Shown one piece after another: positions 1 through 8,573 of a DNA stretch of 64,000 nucleotides. The translations under genes and the position numbers were made by a program. The notes under the pieces are model-generated. The model was not told where the DNA came from. It saw nothing but the letters and a program-made list of their open reading frames with translations, and made no database searches. Position 1 is the stretch's first letter. Each line of letters begins with the position of its first letter. This DNA is from Candidatus Acidiferrales bacterium (GTDB taxonomy: Bacteria > Acidobacteriota > Terriglobia > Acidiferrales > UBA7541): NCBI GenBank assembly GCA_035934015.1, contig DASYYH010000006.1, positions 271,106-335,105 on the forward strand. Reading direction: 5' to 3'.

Positions 1-24
1 CATATCCACTCGTCCGTTCACCAT
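1..24 (-). CDS. Start of an unidentified protein, cut by the window edge
   Basis: Only eight codons are inside the window. On the minus strand a strong AGGAGG ribosome binding site (complement of bases 27-32) lies 2 nt before an ATG (24-22) and 5 nt before an overlapping in-frame GTG (21-19), and the frame stays open to the edge. The GTG has the better spacing. It reads away from the CocE hydrolase and in the same direction, so it may be the next gene downstream. Nothing can be said about function. Confidence 0.4.
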
Positions 25-162
25 TGCCTCCTATGCGGTCGCGACCAAACTCGATCTGTCATTCCGAGCCCCGTTCGCGCGGCCTGCGGCAAGCAGCCAA
101 CATAAACAAAGTCGCGAACGGGTGCGAGGAATCTGCTTTTCTCAGTTTAGGTCATGCTCAGC

Positions 163-2052
163 TCAGTGCTGCACCACTGGTATCTCCACGTTCGACGGAT
201 ACTCTTTGCTCCGATAAATCCTCTGCGTCGCCTCGATGTAATCGCTCGCCTTCGCCTTGAAAATATTCGGCACAAACTTCTGCGGGTTCCGGTCGATGAT
301 CGGAAACCACGTGCTCTGCACCTGCACCATGATGCGGTGGCCCTTCAGGAAGCAGTGGCTATTCGTGTGCAAATCGATCGTGTAAGGCGTCACTTTTCCC
401 GGCGTAATCGGCTCCGGCCTCTCGAAGCTGTTGCGGAAACGCCCGCGGAAAACTTCATCCGCAATCATCAGCTCGTATCCGCCCATCGACGGCTCCGCTT
501 CATACTTCTCCGGATACACATCAATCAGCTTCGCAATCCAGTCGCTGTCGCTGCCTGTCGTTGACGCGTACAAATGCGCCACAATATCTCCCGCCACGCA
601 CACATCTTGTTCGAGCGGTCCCGTGGACCAGTTCACCGTATCCGGCCGCGAATCCACAAATCGCTGATCCTCCACAAGCCACGTGTACCAGCGGCTCCCC
701 GGCCCGTAGGTCTCCTCGATGGGCCTATGCCGGTAGGGAACCGGATGTGCCGGGTCGGAAATATAGCTGTCAAACGCGTTTGCGCCGATTTCCCGCGGCG
801 CGTCAAACGATAATTTCCCCTTCGCGCCAAAATACAATTTCTTCTCCATCACGTTTGCCGTCGGCGGCCAGGCGTCGTAATCCACCCACTTGTTCGCTCC
901 GGTTTCGAATGTCCGCACTTTCTTGAACGGCAGCTCGCCTTTATCCTTCAGCCAGTAGGCAAACCACGGCGCCTGCGCATCCGCGCGAAAATCCTTGCTC
1001 GTCGGCACGCCGAACTGAATCCGTCCCAGGCTTTCGCCGTCGCTCCGCGCCCATCCGCCGTGATTCCACGGCCCAACGATCAGATAATTGAAATGATTCG
1101 TATCGTTTTTCTCCAGCGTCTCGTAAATCTTCACCGGTCCGTAAAAATCTTCCTGGTCCCACCATCCCGCCACATTCAAATCCGGCACGCTCAAATGCAT
1201 GTCCTTCAAATACGGATAGAACGCCTGCTTCCGCCAGAAGCTGTCGTAGTTCGGATGGTTGACGTAGTCTTCCCACGTCGGAATTCGCCCGTGCAGATAC
1301 ATCGTGTCCACGTTCGATAGCGGACCCAGCTCGAGATACCATTCGTAGGTGTCGTACTTGTCGAACTGAAAAGTGAAATTCGTCTTTCCCGTCTCCATCA
1401 TCGCCGCGTATTCGAATCCGTAGCTCAGCCGGAACGCGCCGTTGTGGTGGAAATCGTCGCCCAGAAACATGTCCGCCGGCGACGCTTGCTCCGACACGGC
1501 CTTCAGCGCCGGATGCGGCTCGAGCAGCGCCATCGCCGTCAGCCATCCGCCGTAGGAAATCCCCAGTAGCCCTGCGCGCCCGTTGTTGTTCGGCACGTTT
1601 TTCAGCAGCCAGTCGATGGTGTCGTACGTGTCCGTGCCTTCATCAATCGCCTTCGGGTCCTTCCGGTCGCGCGGCGGCCGTTGCATCACAAATTGTCCCT
1701 CCGAACCGTATCGCCCGCGTATGTCCTGCATCACGAAAATATAGCCTTCCGGAATCATCTCCTGATAAATCCCGAAAAGCCGGCTGTACCCGTTCGCGTC
1801 GTCGTTCGTGCCGTAGGGCGTGCGCGTAATCAGAAACGGTAGCGGTCCGCTTGCGTTTTTCGGCGCGTAAATCTCCGTATGCAGCCTCACGCCGTCGCGC
1901 ATCGGAATCATCGCGCCCTGCTTCGTATAGAGTGCGCTCACGTCAATCATTCCCGTTTGCGCCCGCGCCGTCCGCACATGCAGCGCACACGCACCCGCTG
2001 CCGCAATTCCCCCCGCGATGCACACCACCACCGCAATTCGCATCCTCTTCAT
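163..2052 (-). CDS. CocE/NonD family hydrolase (X-Pro dipeptidyl-peptidase-like), secreted
   Basis: Predicted serine hydrolase of the CocE/NonD (peptidase S15) family, acting on acyl esters or X-Pro-type peptides outside the cytoplasm. The chosen ATG gives 629 residues beginning with a basic hydrophobic signal segment ending near AQTG (about residue 33). The alpha/beta-hydrolase part follows, with an ITRTPYG motif near 75-81, the nucleophile elbow GISYGG (Ser about 166), and a GPWNHGGW motif that should hold the catalytic His. The C-terminal part has the beta-sandwich typical of the family. The longer frame (12 more residues) lacks a signal-like start, so the internal ATG was preferred. Substrate is unknown. 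Its stop is followed by the start of another minus-strand gene at the window edge. Confidence 0.85.
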   Translation of the reverse strand: MKRMRIAVVVCIAGGIAAAGACALHVRTARAQTGMIDVSALYTKQGAMIPMRDGVRLHTEIYAPKNASGPLPFLITRTPYGTNDDANGYSRLFGIYQEMIPEGYIFVMQDIRGRYGSEGQFVMQRPPRDRKDPKAIDEGTDTYDTIDWLLKNVPNNNGRAGLLGISYGGWLTAMALLEPHPALKAVSEQASPADMFLGDDFHHNGAFRLSYGFEYAAMMETGKTNFTFQFDKYDTYEWYLELGPLSNVDTMYLHGRIPTWEDYVNHPNYDSFWRKQAFYPYLKDMHLSVPDLNVAGWWDQEDFYGPVKIYETLEKNDTNHFNYLIVGPWNHGGWARSDGESLGRIQFGVPTSKDFRADAQAPWFAYWLKDKGELPFKKVRTFETGANKWVDYDAWPPTANVMEKKLYFGAKGKLSFDAPREIGANAFDSYISDPAHPVPYRHRPIEETYGPGSRWYTWLVEDQRFVDSRPDTVNWSTGPLEQDVCVAGDIVAHLYASTTGSDSDWIAKLIDVYPEKYEAEPSMGGYELMIADEVFRGRFRNSFERPEPITPGKVTPYTIDLHTNSHCFLKGHRIMVQVQSTWFPIIDRNPQKFVPNIFKAKASDYIEATQRIYRSKEYPSNVEIPVVQH

Positions 2053-2103
2053 CGTTTTTCGCTCCACAACCCCGCGCGAGCCTACCACAATTCGCGCCGC
2101 GAC

Positions 2104-2649
2104 TTAGTCCTTACTGCGATAAGCTTCAATCACCATGAATTCTTGCCACGTCTTGCCGTCGTCTGACCTCTCGCCTCGCCAAGTAAAGTGATTTTCAGAA
2201 ATGTTCGTATAGGTAGCGCGCGTAAACACATGGGAGGCAACAGGCTCATCCATGCTATACGTGATTCCTTTTTCGTCGATCTTGACGCCGCTCGTCTCCG
2301 TTCCTAGGTCAACCCAGGTACCACCCAAAGCATTTAGCCATTTCATGTTCCAAGTCTTCTTCTTGGCATCATACAAACGAAAGTTTATCCCCAGCACCAG
2401 AAGCTCGCCGGCGGACGTAGTCATTCGATACTTGTCCTCGATCGCGTACCCATCCAGGATGTAACGTCCCTCCCACTCGGCCATCAGACCCTCCCAGGTC
2501 CCGTCCTCCCGCTTTAGCTTCGCCTCGCAACCCCACTTACCGACCAGAAAGGCAAAGCGAGAAAGTTCTGGCGGTGCGTTGGGATTGAGTTTCCCGTACT
2601 CCTGTTCGTCAGTTTTCATGGCTCGAGAATTCGCCTGCGCAGGCTTCAT
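2104..2649 (-). CDS. DUF1579-like protein
   Basis: A 181-residue protein resembling the DUF1579 family (lipocalin-like beta barrel of unknown function, common in Acidobacteria). Visible hallmarks are the early FLVGKWGCEA segment (start of the barrel), a GRYILDGYAIED segment and a closing FTWRGERSDDGKTWQE segment. No clear signal peptide is seen. The start at 2649 is preceded by GGGAG at a good distance. A later Met (2619) has no clear ribosome binding site. The gene runs in the same direction as the CocE hydrolase but is separated by about 50 nt. The function of the family is not known; ligand binding is only a structural inference. Confidence 0.65.
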   Translation of the reverse strand: MKPAQANSRAMKTDEQEYGKLNPNAPPELSRFAFLVGKWGCEAKLKREDGTWEGLMAEWEGRYILDGYAIEDKYRMTTSAGELLVLGINFRLYDAKKKTWNMKWLNALGGTWVDLGTETSGVKIDEKGITYSMDEPVASHVFTRATYTNISENHFTWRGERSDDGKTWQEFMVIEAYRSKD

Positions 2650-2690
2650 CGTGGCTCTCCCACCGCATCCCATAAGTGCCGTTTACGGTT

Positions 2691-2706
2691 CGCAGCTTCA
2701 GCTGCG
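2691..2706. repeat. Short palindrome of a dispersed family (CGCAGCT-TC-AGCTGCG)
   Basis: A perfect 7-bp inverted repeat around a TC centre, followed by GATATA. The same layout (stem, TT or TC, stem, then GACATA or GACAAA) recurs at 9748-9767 and 13955-13976 with different stem bases but preserved pairing. Confidence 0.55.
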
Positions 2707-2713
2707 ATATATG

Positions 2714-5626
2714 TTACTGTTTTGAAGAATCTTCCTTCAGCAACTCTTTCCGGTTCTCTTTCAAATCCCTTCCGCTCCTCTCCGTCGGATACGGCACATC
2801 GTCTCCCATGAGTCCATACCACACAATCCGGTTGAACTTTTCCGGATCTACGTGATCCTCCACGGAAAAATCCATCCCCTTCGTCTTCTCCGCCCAGTAC
2901 GCCGCGTCATGCCGCGGCTTCGCATGAACGCCGCTCTGCGCCGCTCCAGCTCCCGCCGCCGCACTGCCGATAGGCAACTGCGTGCTGCGTAGCACGTCCG
3001 GAACAATCGCGGTGTACGTCCACGGCTTGTACTCCGTTGTGAACACGTCCGCCATCGGCTCCGCCACCGCATCGTTAATTCCCATCGGCTTCATGCCCAG
3101 CACGTCTTCGATTGTCCGCAGCAGATTCACCGTATCGTAGTGCGCCGACACCACTGCGCCTTGCTTCACGTAAGCGCCCGCAATCAGCACCGGACTGCGA
3201 TGCGCGTCCACGTGGTCCGGCCCGTTCTGCGCGTCATCTTCCACAATGCAAATAATCGTGCTGTTGGCAAACGGGCTGTGCGCCACCGCTTCGATCACTT
3301 TCGCAATCGCATAGTCGTTGTCGGCCATCTCCGCTTCCACTGTGCCGGTCCCGTCAATCGCGTCGCCAAACTGGCCGAGATGGTCGCGCATCAGCCGTAT
3401 AAATTCCAGATTCGGCATTTCCCCGCTCGCCACATAGCCATCAAACTCGCGCTTCCACTCCACATACCGCCAGTAATCCGGCAGCGCTAAATCGAATCCG
3501 CGAAAATAAGGATCGGTCACGGGTATCAACGCCGCTTTAACCGCAAACGCCACGCGCGTTTTCGTCTTGTACGGCTCGCGAATCACCGGAATCAGCCCTT
3601 TTTTCGCTAGCGTCGCGTCGTAGCGCTTGTCGTCCACAAAAAATCCATAATTCCGCAGCGTCAGCTTCGCCCGCAATGCCGCGTCCCACAAATATCCTGT
3701 GCCCGCATCGCCGCCCGGCCCGTCCGGCGCCTCGACGTCATTCGTCCCCGGCAGCAGATCGTCATCTTCCGGCGTATCCGGATTGTCCTTCCGCCGCGCG
3801 CTCGGCGACGCAACGCCAGTATTGATGTTGCGGTCCTCGCCTTCGAAATCGTAGGACAGGCCTCGTCCCGCATAATAGATAGGAACTTCGTTTTCCACGA
3901 AGTCCGTAGTCCGCGCTGCCGTCGACCAGTTCCATCCCTCACCGCTCACATCGCCACTGCAATAGAAATTATCCAGATCCACGAATTGCTCCGCGATCTG
4001 GTGATGATTCGGACTGAGCCTCTGTCCCAGCACCGCCAGCTTCGGGTCTCCGTTGCCCTCGGGTAAATCCCCCAGCACCTGATCGTATGTGCGGTTCTCC
4101 TTGATGATGTAAATCACATGCTTGATGTGCTGTCGCAAAAACGCTATCGTTTTTTCGTTTTCTGCCCGCTGCGCGTCCGTTTCGTAGTGATTGTTCTCCG
4201 CCACCTGCTTCGTCAGCGACGCCAGCTCATCGCTCGCCGGCGTCGGAATCGTCTCGAACCCTCCCTTGTTCAATTGCAAAATGTATTCGTTCTGTGCGTA
4301 GCAGTGATCCAGCCCGCCCCGTGCAATCGAAGTCGTATTCCGGCATCCTTCCGGATTCGGACCAGGAATACTCTGCGTGTCCAGCACGTACAACATCTTT
4401 CCATCCTTGCTCACGCTCACCGAACTCGGATACCACCCCGTCGGTATCAGCCCGCTCACAGAACTAGATCCCGTTTGCCCCAAATCAATCACCGCGATCG
4501 AATTCGCTCCTCCATTCGTCACGTAAAGCTGCTTCTCATCCGGCGAAAGCGCCAAACTGTTCGGATTGCTTCCCATCAACTTCGCTGGGTTCGAATAAAC
4601 CGCGCGCGGTGCAGTCGTGCCTACGGTTACAAGCATGCGATTCGATGTAGCATCAACCACCGCCACCTCATCATCTGTCGCCAGCGCTGCGTATAAGTAC
4701 TTCTGCTCGCGATCCAAAATCATCTTCCCCGGCTCCCCGGGCACAGCAATCCGTTTCGTTACTTTCGGCTGGCCGGAAATATCCACCACCACAATTTGTC
4801 GGTCGCGCGGACTCGACACATACGCCGTGTCATTTCCCTTCGTCACCACCCAAAACGGATACTCTCCGCCCGGCACTCCTTTCTGCTTTGGGTCGCTCGC
4901 CCCGGGACGCAAATCCAGATCCGCTGTCTTCTTTCGCGCCGCCACATCCACCACGCTCACCGAGTCATTCTCGAAATTCGCCACCACCAATTTCTTTCCA
5001 TCCGCCGTCACGCCAATCCCCGCCGCGGCCGGCTTCACGCCGATGCCCAGCCCACGCTTGTGTCCAAGCGCAATCGCTGGCGCAGCTTCCGCCCACTGCC
5101 CATTCTGTTTGGCAAACACGTGAACGTCATCGTCCACGCCGCCCGCCACGTAAAATTCCTGTCCATTCGGATTCCACGCAATTCCGTCAAATGTATTCGC
5201 CACCTGCAGCACTTGTGTTTTTTGCGGACGGCCCTGCGAAACATCGAACACGAAAACATATTCATTCGAATCCCGCTTGATCCGCTTTCCCGCCGAGTCA
5301 TCCATTTCGTTGTATCCGCTGGTCAGCACCAGCAGCGTCGCGCCATCGGGACTCATCACCGACGTCACTGGCTGCCCCGCCACGTAATCCGGAAAATCTT
5401 CGAGCCCGGGATTCAGCGGCACGTAATACGACCCCTGCGCCGCCATCGGCGTAATTGTCATGCCCGTCGGTAGCACCGCGCGAGCCTCCAGCGAAGGCAG
5501 CGTCGGCTGCTGAACCACGGCCACTGTTTCCCGTGCCGTTCCCGCGCGATATCGCATCGCAAAATAAATCGCCGCAATCACGCATACCACAAGCACCACA
5601 ACTCCGATTCCGCGCTGCCCGCTCAT
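2714..5626 (-). CDS. Bifunctional YncE-type beta-propeller / phosphoesterase-family protein
   Basis: A 970-residue fusion. After a short membrane anchor or signal (GVVVLVVCVIAAIYFAM), residues of about 60-480 form YVTN/YncE-like beta-propeller blades, seen in repeated segments such as SLALSPDEKQLYVTN and VSVSKDGKMLYVLD. From about 500 a phosphoesterase (phospholipase C/acid phosphatase-like) domain begins with VIYIIKENRTYDQVLGD and continues through NFYCSGDVSGEGWNW to a metal-site-like segment IICIVEDDAQNGPDHVDAHRSP. This two-part architecture is common in Acidobacteria. The start was chosen because AGGAGG lies directly upstream, while the longer frame lacks one. It probably acts in the periplasm or at the cell surface. 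The substrate is unknown, perhaps a phosphodiester or phosphomonoester. Confidence 0.85.
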   Translation of the reverse strand: MSGQRGIGVVVLVVCVIAAIYFAMRYRAGTARETVAVVQQPTLPSLEARAVLPTGMTITPMAAQGSYYVPLNPGLEDFPDYVAGQPVTSVMSPDGATLLVLTSGYNEMDDSAGKRIKRDSNEYVFVFDVSQGRPQKTQVLQVANTFDGIAWNPNGQEFYVAGGVDDDVHVFAKQNGQWAEAAPAIALGHKRGLGIGVKPAAAGIGVTADGKKLVVANFENDSVSVVDVAARKKTADLDLRPGASDPKQKGVPGGEYPFWVVTKGNDTAYVSSPRDRQIVVVDISGQPKVTKRIAVPGEPGKMILDREQKYLYAALATDDEVAVVDATSNRMLVTVGTTAPRAVYSNPAKLMGSNPNSLALSPDEKQLYVTNGGANSIAVIDLGQTGSSSVSGLIPTGWYPSSVSVSKDGKMLYVLDTQSIPGPNPEGCRNTTSIARGGLDHCYAQNEYILQLNKGGFETIPTPASDELASLTKQVAENNHYETDAQRAENEKTIAFLRQHIKHVIYIIKENRTYDQVLGDLPEGNGDPKLAVLGQRLSPNHHQIAEQFVDLDNFYCSGDVSGEGWNWSTAARTTDFVENEVPIYYAGRGLSYDFEGEDRNINTGVASPSARRKDNPDTPEDDDLLPGTNDVEAPDGPGGDAGTGYLWDAALRAKLTLRNYGFFVDDKRYDATLAKKGLIPVIREPYKTKTRVAFAVKAALIPVTDPYFRGFDLALPDYWRYVEWKREFDGYVASGEMPNLEFIRLMRDHLGQFGDAIDGTGTVEAEMADNDYAIAKVIEAVAHSPFANSTIICIVEDDAQNGPDHVDAHRSPVLIAGAYVKQGAVVSAHYDTVNLLRTIEDVLGMKPMGINDAVAEPMADVFTTEYKPWTYTAIVPDVLRSTQLPIGSAAAGAGAAQSGVHAKPRHDAAYWAEKTKGMDFSVEDHVDPEKFNRIVWYGLMGDDVPYPTERSGRDLKENRKELLKEDSSKQ

Positions 5627-5908
5627 GTCTCCTCCTCGGTTCCCCGACGTCCAAAGCGAACGCCATTTTGTCACAACTTTTCTTCGCCGCCTTTGCTAAA
5701 TTCTCTTTGACGAATATCATGCATGCAGATTGTTACAGCCCGTTTACATCTCGGCTCGCCTCAAGTTGACATTTCCCTGACGAGAATTTTGTCACGACAA
5801 AATAGGGCCTTGTCCCGTTTTTAATAAATTTCATCCCAGTATGTTCGTCTCCCTCTCTTCGGTCTCGCCCAATCCGCGCTACAATCTCCGCATTCCAAGG
5901 AGGCCTGC

Positions 5909-6055
5909 ATGAAACGCGGCTTCTTCAATCAAAAGCTCGGCAAACGCAACTCTCGTCGCTCTGAAATGCTGAAATCCAAGTCCTTCGCCCGGCCATCCGT
6001 GCGCAACCCTCGCGCATCGAAACAACCGAACACGGGCGCGCATCCCGGCCGATGA
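5909..6055 (+). CDS. 48-residue basic small protein of unknown function
   Basis: This short frame starts with ATG 6 nt after a near-ideal AAGGAGG site (5897-5903) and encodes 48 residues, beginning MKRGFFNQKLGKRNSRRSEM. About one residue in four is Lys or Arg and there is no hydrophobic segment, so it looks like a nucleic-acid- or ribosome-associated small protein. A TACAAT hexamer (5878-5883) sits at promoter distance upstream. It ends 17 nt before the extended -10 element of the S41 gene, so it is probably a separate transcript unit. I do not recognise the family. The case for coding rests on the ribosome binding site, the start/stop layout and the composition. Confidence 0.5.
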   Translation: MKRGFFNQKLGKRNSRRSEMLKSKSFARPSVRNPRASKQPNTGAHPGR

Positions 6056-6071
6056 GAATCCCACCGGGGAT

Positions 6072-6079
6072 GCTATAAT
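6072..6079 (+). promoter_or_regulatory. Extended -10 promoter of the S41-family gene
   Basis: TGCTATAAT-type extended -10 (TG-N-TATAAT, with the TATAAT at 6074-6079). No good -35 is visible, which is normal for extended -10 promoters. It would give a leader of about 70 nt before the ATG at 6154. Confidence 0.5.
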
Positions 6080-6153
6080 GTTCTCCGGGTTTGGCCGCTT
6101 GTTTTGGTCATTCCGCTAGGGCGTCTATCGCGCGAGAGAGCAGGGAAGAGAAG

Positions 6154-7380
6154 ATGAGCTCATTTTGGAAAAAATTTGTAATTGTTCTCTCGGTGATGGT
6201 TTTCGCCTATGTCGCTGTGGGCTACGTCAAGGGCAACTCCGACAGCGACACATCGTACGTCTCTCTCACCGTTTATTCCGAAGTTCTCCAGCATATTCAG
6301 GACGATTATGTCGATACGCCGGACGTCCACAAAGTCACCATCGGCGCTCTTCACGGCCTTCTCGACTCTCTCGACCCGCAATCCAGTTATCTGAGCCCGC
6401 GCGAATACACGGATTACAAATCGAAGGTCGAAGACAAGTCTCGCGGCCAGGTCGGCGTTTTTCTCTCCAAGCGCTTCGGTTACGTCGTTGTCGTTTCCAT
6501 GCTGCCCGATAGCCCTGCCGTGAAGGCCGGCCTGCGCGATGGCGATCTTTTCGAGACCATCGCCGGATTTTCCACCACGCAGATGTCCATCGGCCAGGCT
6601 CAGGTTCTCCTCACTGGCGATCCCGGGCAGACTGTTAAAGTCGAAGTCATCCGCCGCGGCACGCAGCAGCCTTTTGATGTCACCATGACCTACGCGAAGC
6701 TCCAGCCGCCGCATCTTATCCAAGAGACCATGCAAAAGGACATCGCCTATCTCCGCGTCTCGGCCTTTGAGGCGGGCACAACCGCTCAAATCCGCGACAA
6801 GCTCCAGGAATTCCAGCGTCAGGGCGCCAGGAAACTGATTCTGGATTTGCGCGACTGCGCTTCCGGCCCCATGGATGAGGGCATCAGCGCCGCCAAGCTC
6901 TTCCTCTCATCTGGCACGATTACGACCCTCAAGGGCCAGACTGTCGCGCCGCAAGTTTTTTCCGCCGACGCTTCCAAGGTCGTCTGGAATGAGCCGATGA
7001 CCGTTCTGATTTCCGGCGGCACCGCCGGGCCGGCCGAAATTCTCGCTTCAGCCATCGCCGGTAACCATCGCGGCGATTCCGTGGGCGAAACAACCTTCGG
7101 CACCGCGTCGCAGCAGAAAATTATCAATCTCGACGACGGCGCAGCCATCATCCTTACCGTCGCCAACTATTTCACGCCGGATGGAAAATCGATTCCCAAA
7201 GAGGGCGTCTCGCCCACCGTTCCTGTGATGCCGCAACAGCTCCAGAGCGTCGCGCAGCTCAATCAGGATCAGGACCAGCTTGCGCCTCCCGCGCCGGGCC
7301 AGCTTCCTTCGCCCGATGATCCCGTCGTGAAGAAAGCCATCGAAGTTCTCCAGAATCCGCCCGCGCAGAAAGCCGCCTGA
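6154..7380 (+). CDS. S41/CtpA-family peptidase homologue lacking the catalytic Ser-Lys dyad
   Basis: A 408-residue protein with an N-terminal membrane anchor (FVIVLSVMVFAYVAVGYV), a PDZ domain at about 85-180 (VGVFLSKRFGYVVVVSM) and a C-terminal S41 (tail-specific protease) domain. In active CtpA/Prc enzymes the motif SASASEI holds the nucleophile Ser, and an FGKG motif 25 residues later holds the general-base Lys. Here the aligned segments read GTAGPAEI and FGTAS, so the positions are Gly292 and Thr317 with exactly 25-residue spacing. The helper Gln four residues after the Lys position is kept. The protein is therefore probably not a protease but a scaffold or regulator. It is followed 8 nt later by a YibQ-type gene, as ctpA is in many bacteria. 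The start was chosen by the GGGAAGAG site and the membrane anchor. Confidence 0.85.
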   Translation: MSSFWKKFVIVLSVMVFAYVAVGYVKGNSDSDTSYVSLTVYSEVLQHIQDDYVDTPDVHKVTIGALHGLLDSLDPQSSYLSPREYTDYKSKVEDKSRGQVGVFLSKRFGYVVVVSMLPDSPAVKAGLRDGDLFETIAGFSTTQMSIGQAQVLLTGDPGQTVKVEVIRRGTQQPFDVTMTYAKLQPPHLIQETMQKDIAYLRVSAFEAGTTAQIRDKLQEFQRQGARKLILDLRDCASGPMDEGISAAKLFLSSGTITTLKGQTVAPQVFSADASKVVWNEPMTVLISGGTAGPAEILASAIAGNHRGDSVGETTFGTASQQKIINLDDGAAIILTVANYFTPDGKSIPKEGVSPTVPVMPQQLQSVAQLNQDQDQLAPPAPGQLPSPDDPVVKKAIEVLQNPPAQKAA

Positions 7381-7388
7381 TTTTTCAC

Positions 7389-8519
7389 GTGCCGGCTTCG
7401 CATCGGGGGGCTGAGTTTCCTCTCCGCGCATTTTTTCGTCGCATCTCCGCGCCTGCATTTTCCTTTTTTCTCATTTTCCTGGCCGCCGGTTGCGGCAAAA
7501 GGCCGCCCTCTTCCGCAGAGATCAATGCCATCACGAGCGATCTCACCTCCGCCGCTCAAAAAGCCGCTGGCCGCGGCGCGCAAATCGTCATTCGTCCCGA
7601 ATCGCAGCCTCTCTCCGGCGGCGGCTCGCTCCATATCGCCAACGACATCTACATCCGCCTGGCGGACGCTTCAAGTCTATCCGCGGTCGATCAAGCTCTC
7701 GCGCGCGCCGCCGCTCGGTCCCGTCTCACTCGTGCCTCCTACGCTCATTCCGCCAATGCCATTCGTTTTGATCTGCTCCTCCGCGGCGTTCGCATCGAGT
7801 CCGTTCGCATCGGCGCACCGCGCAGCGCAAACGCAAACCAGCTCGCCCCTTCCGAAACCGGCCCGCGCCTCGCCATCATCATTGACGACATCGGCGCCGA
7901 CGCCGCCGCAGCTCAAACACTCTTGAAGCTGCCCGTTCCTCTCACGTTCTCTGTTCTCCCCGACCAGCCGCATTCCGCCGAAATCGCCGAAGCCGTTTTC
8001 CGCCGCGGCGATCAAGTCATGCTGCATCTGCCGATGGAATTCGAAGGCAGCACGGCCAAGCCCGAAGCCGTCGAGTTGCGCGTCGGAATGAATCAGAGCG
8101 AAGTCGAAAGCATTCTTGCCGCCATGCTCGCCAATGTTCCGCACGCCATTGGCGTCAATAATCACGAAGGTTCGCGCGCCACGGCCGATCCTCAGTTGAT
8201 GGCCGAATTGATGCCGGCTCTTCGCGCGCGCAACCTATTTTTCATCGACAGCCGCACCACCGCCGCGACCGTCGCTTACGATGAAGCCGAGCAGGCCGGC
8301 GTGCCCGCGGCCTCGCGCAACGTTTTCCTCGACGACGTTGAAACGCGCGGCGCCATTCTCGGCCAGCTCGATCTCGCCGTTCGCGACGCGCAAAAACAGG
8401 GCTCGGCCATCGCCATCGGCCATCCTCATCCCGCCACGATCGCCGCCCTCGCTGAAGAGTTGCCGCAGCTCAAATCCCGCGGCATCCAGCTCGTCTTCGT
8501 GTCCACGCTCGTGCGCTAA
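7389..8519 (+). CDS. Divergent polysaccharide deacetylase family (YibQ-like) lipoprotein
   Basis: A 376-residue protein with a GTG start 8 nt after the S41 gene stop, so the two are surely co-transcribed. The N-terminus is a lipoprotein signal with the lipobox LAAGC (about residues 31-35). The C-terminal half is a divergent polysaccharide deacetylase fold: LAIIIDDIGAD (about 158-168), VPLTFSVLPDQPHS, VMLHLPMEFEG, IGVNNHEGSRAT, and a final GHPHP segment. These motifs are the known signature of the YibQ family, in which the metal residues of true deacetylases are only partly kept. The genomic partner of YibQ in many bacteria is the EnvC-CtpA peptidoglycan/division cluster, which fits this pairing, but no EnvC-like gene is present here. 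Confidence 0.85.
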   Translation: MPASHRGAEFPLRAFFRRISAPAFSFFLIFLAAGCGKRPPSSAEINAITSDLTSAAQKAAGRGAQIVIRPESQPLSGGGSLHIANDIYIRLADASSLSAVDQALARAAARSRLTRASYAHSANAIRFDLLLRGVRIESVRIGAPRSANANQLAPSETGPRLAIIIDDIGADAAAAQTLLKLPVPLTFSVLPDQPHSAEIAEAVFRRGDQVMLHLPMEFEGSTAKPEAVELRVGMNQSEVESILAAMLANVPHAIGVNNHEGSRATADPQLMAELMPALRARNLFFIDSRTTAATVAYDEAEQAGVPAASRNVFLDDVETRGAILGQLDLAVRDAQKQGSAIAIGHPHPATIAALAEELPQLKSRGIQLVFVSTLVR

Positions 8520-8573
8520 AATGAATTTCTTCTGAATTGATTCAGAGAAGAAGTGAAAGCTGCCACTGCAGTT

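Noticed and set aside
24..165. A stretch with TGTCATTCCGAG and GAGGAATCTGC that I remember as a common intergenic phrase in acidobacterial genomes
   Set aside because: Only one copy occurs in this window and the memory cannot be checked here, so it is not listed as a repeat.
4796..5473. A 225-codon plus-strand frame within the YncE-phosphoesterase gene
   Set aside because: It is a shadow of the minus-strand gene, rich in Arg and His as expected from reversed GC-rich codons.
8520..8573. A hairpin (TTCTTC...GAAGAA) between the YibQ and LhgO-like genes as a terminator
   Set aside because: It is weak, AT-rich, has a bulge and no T-run.
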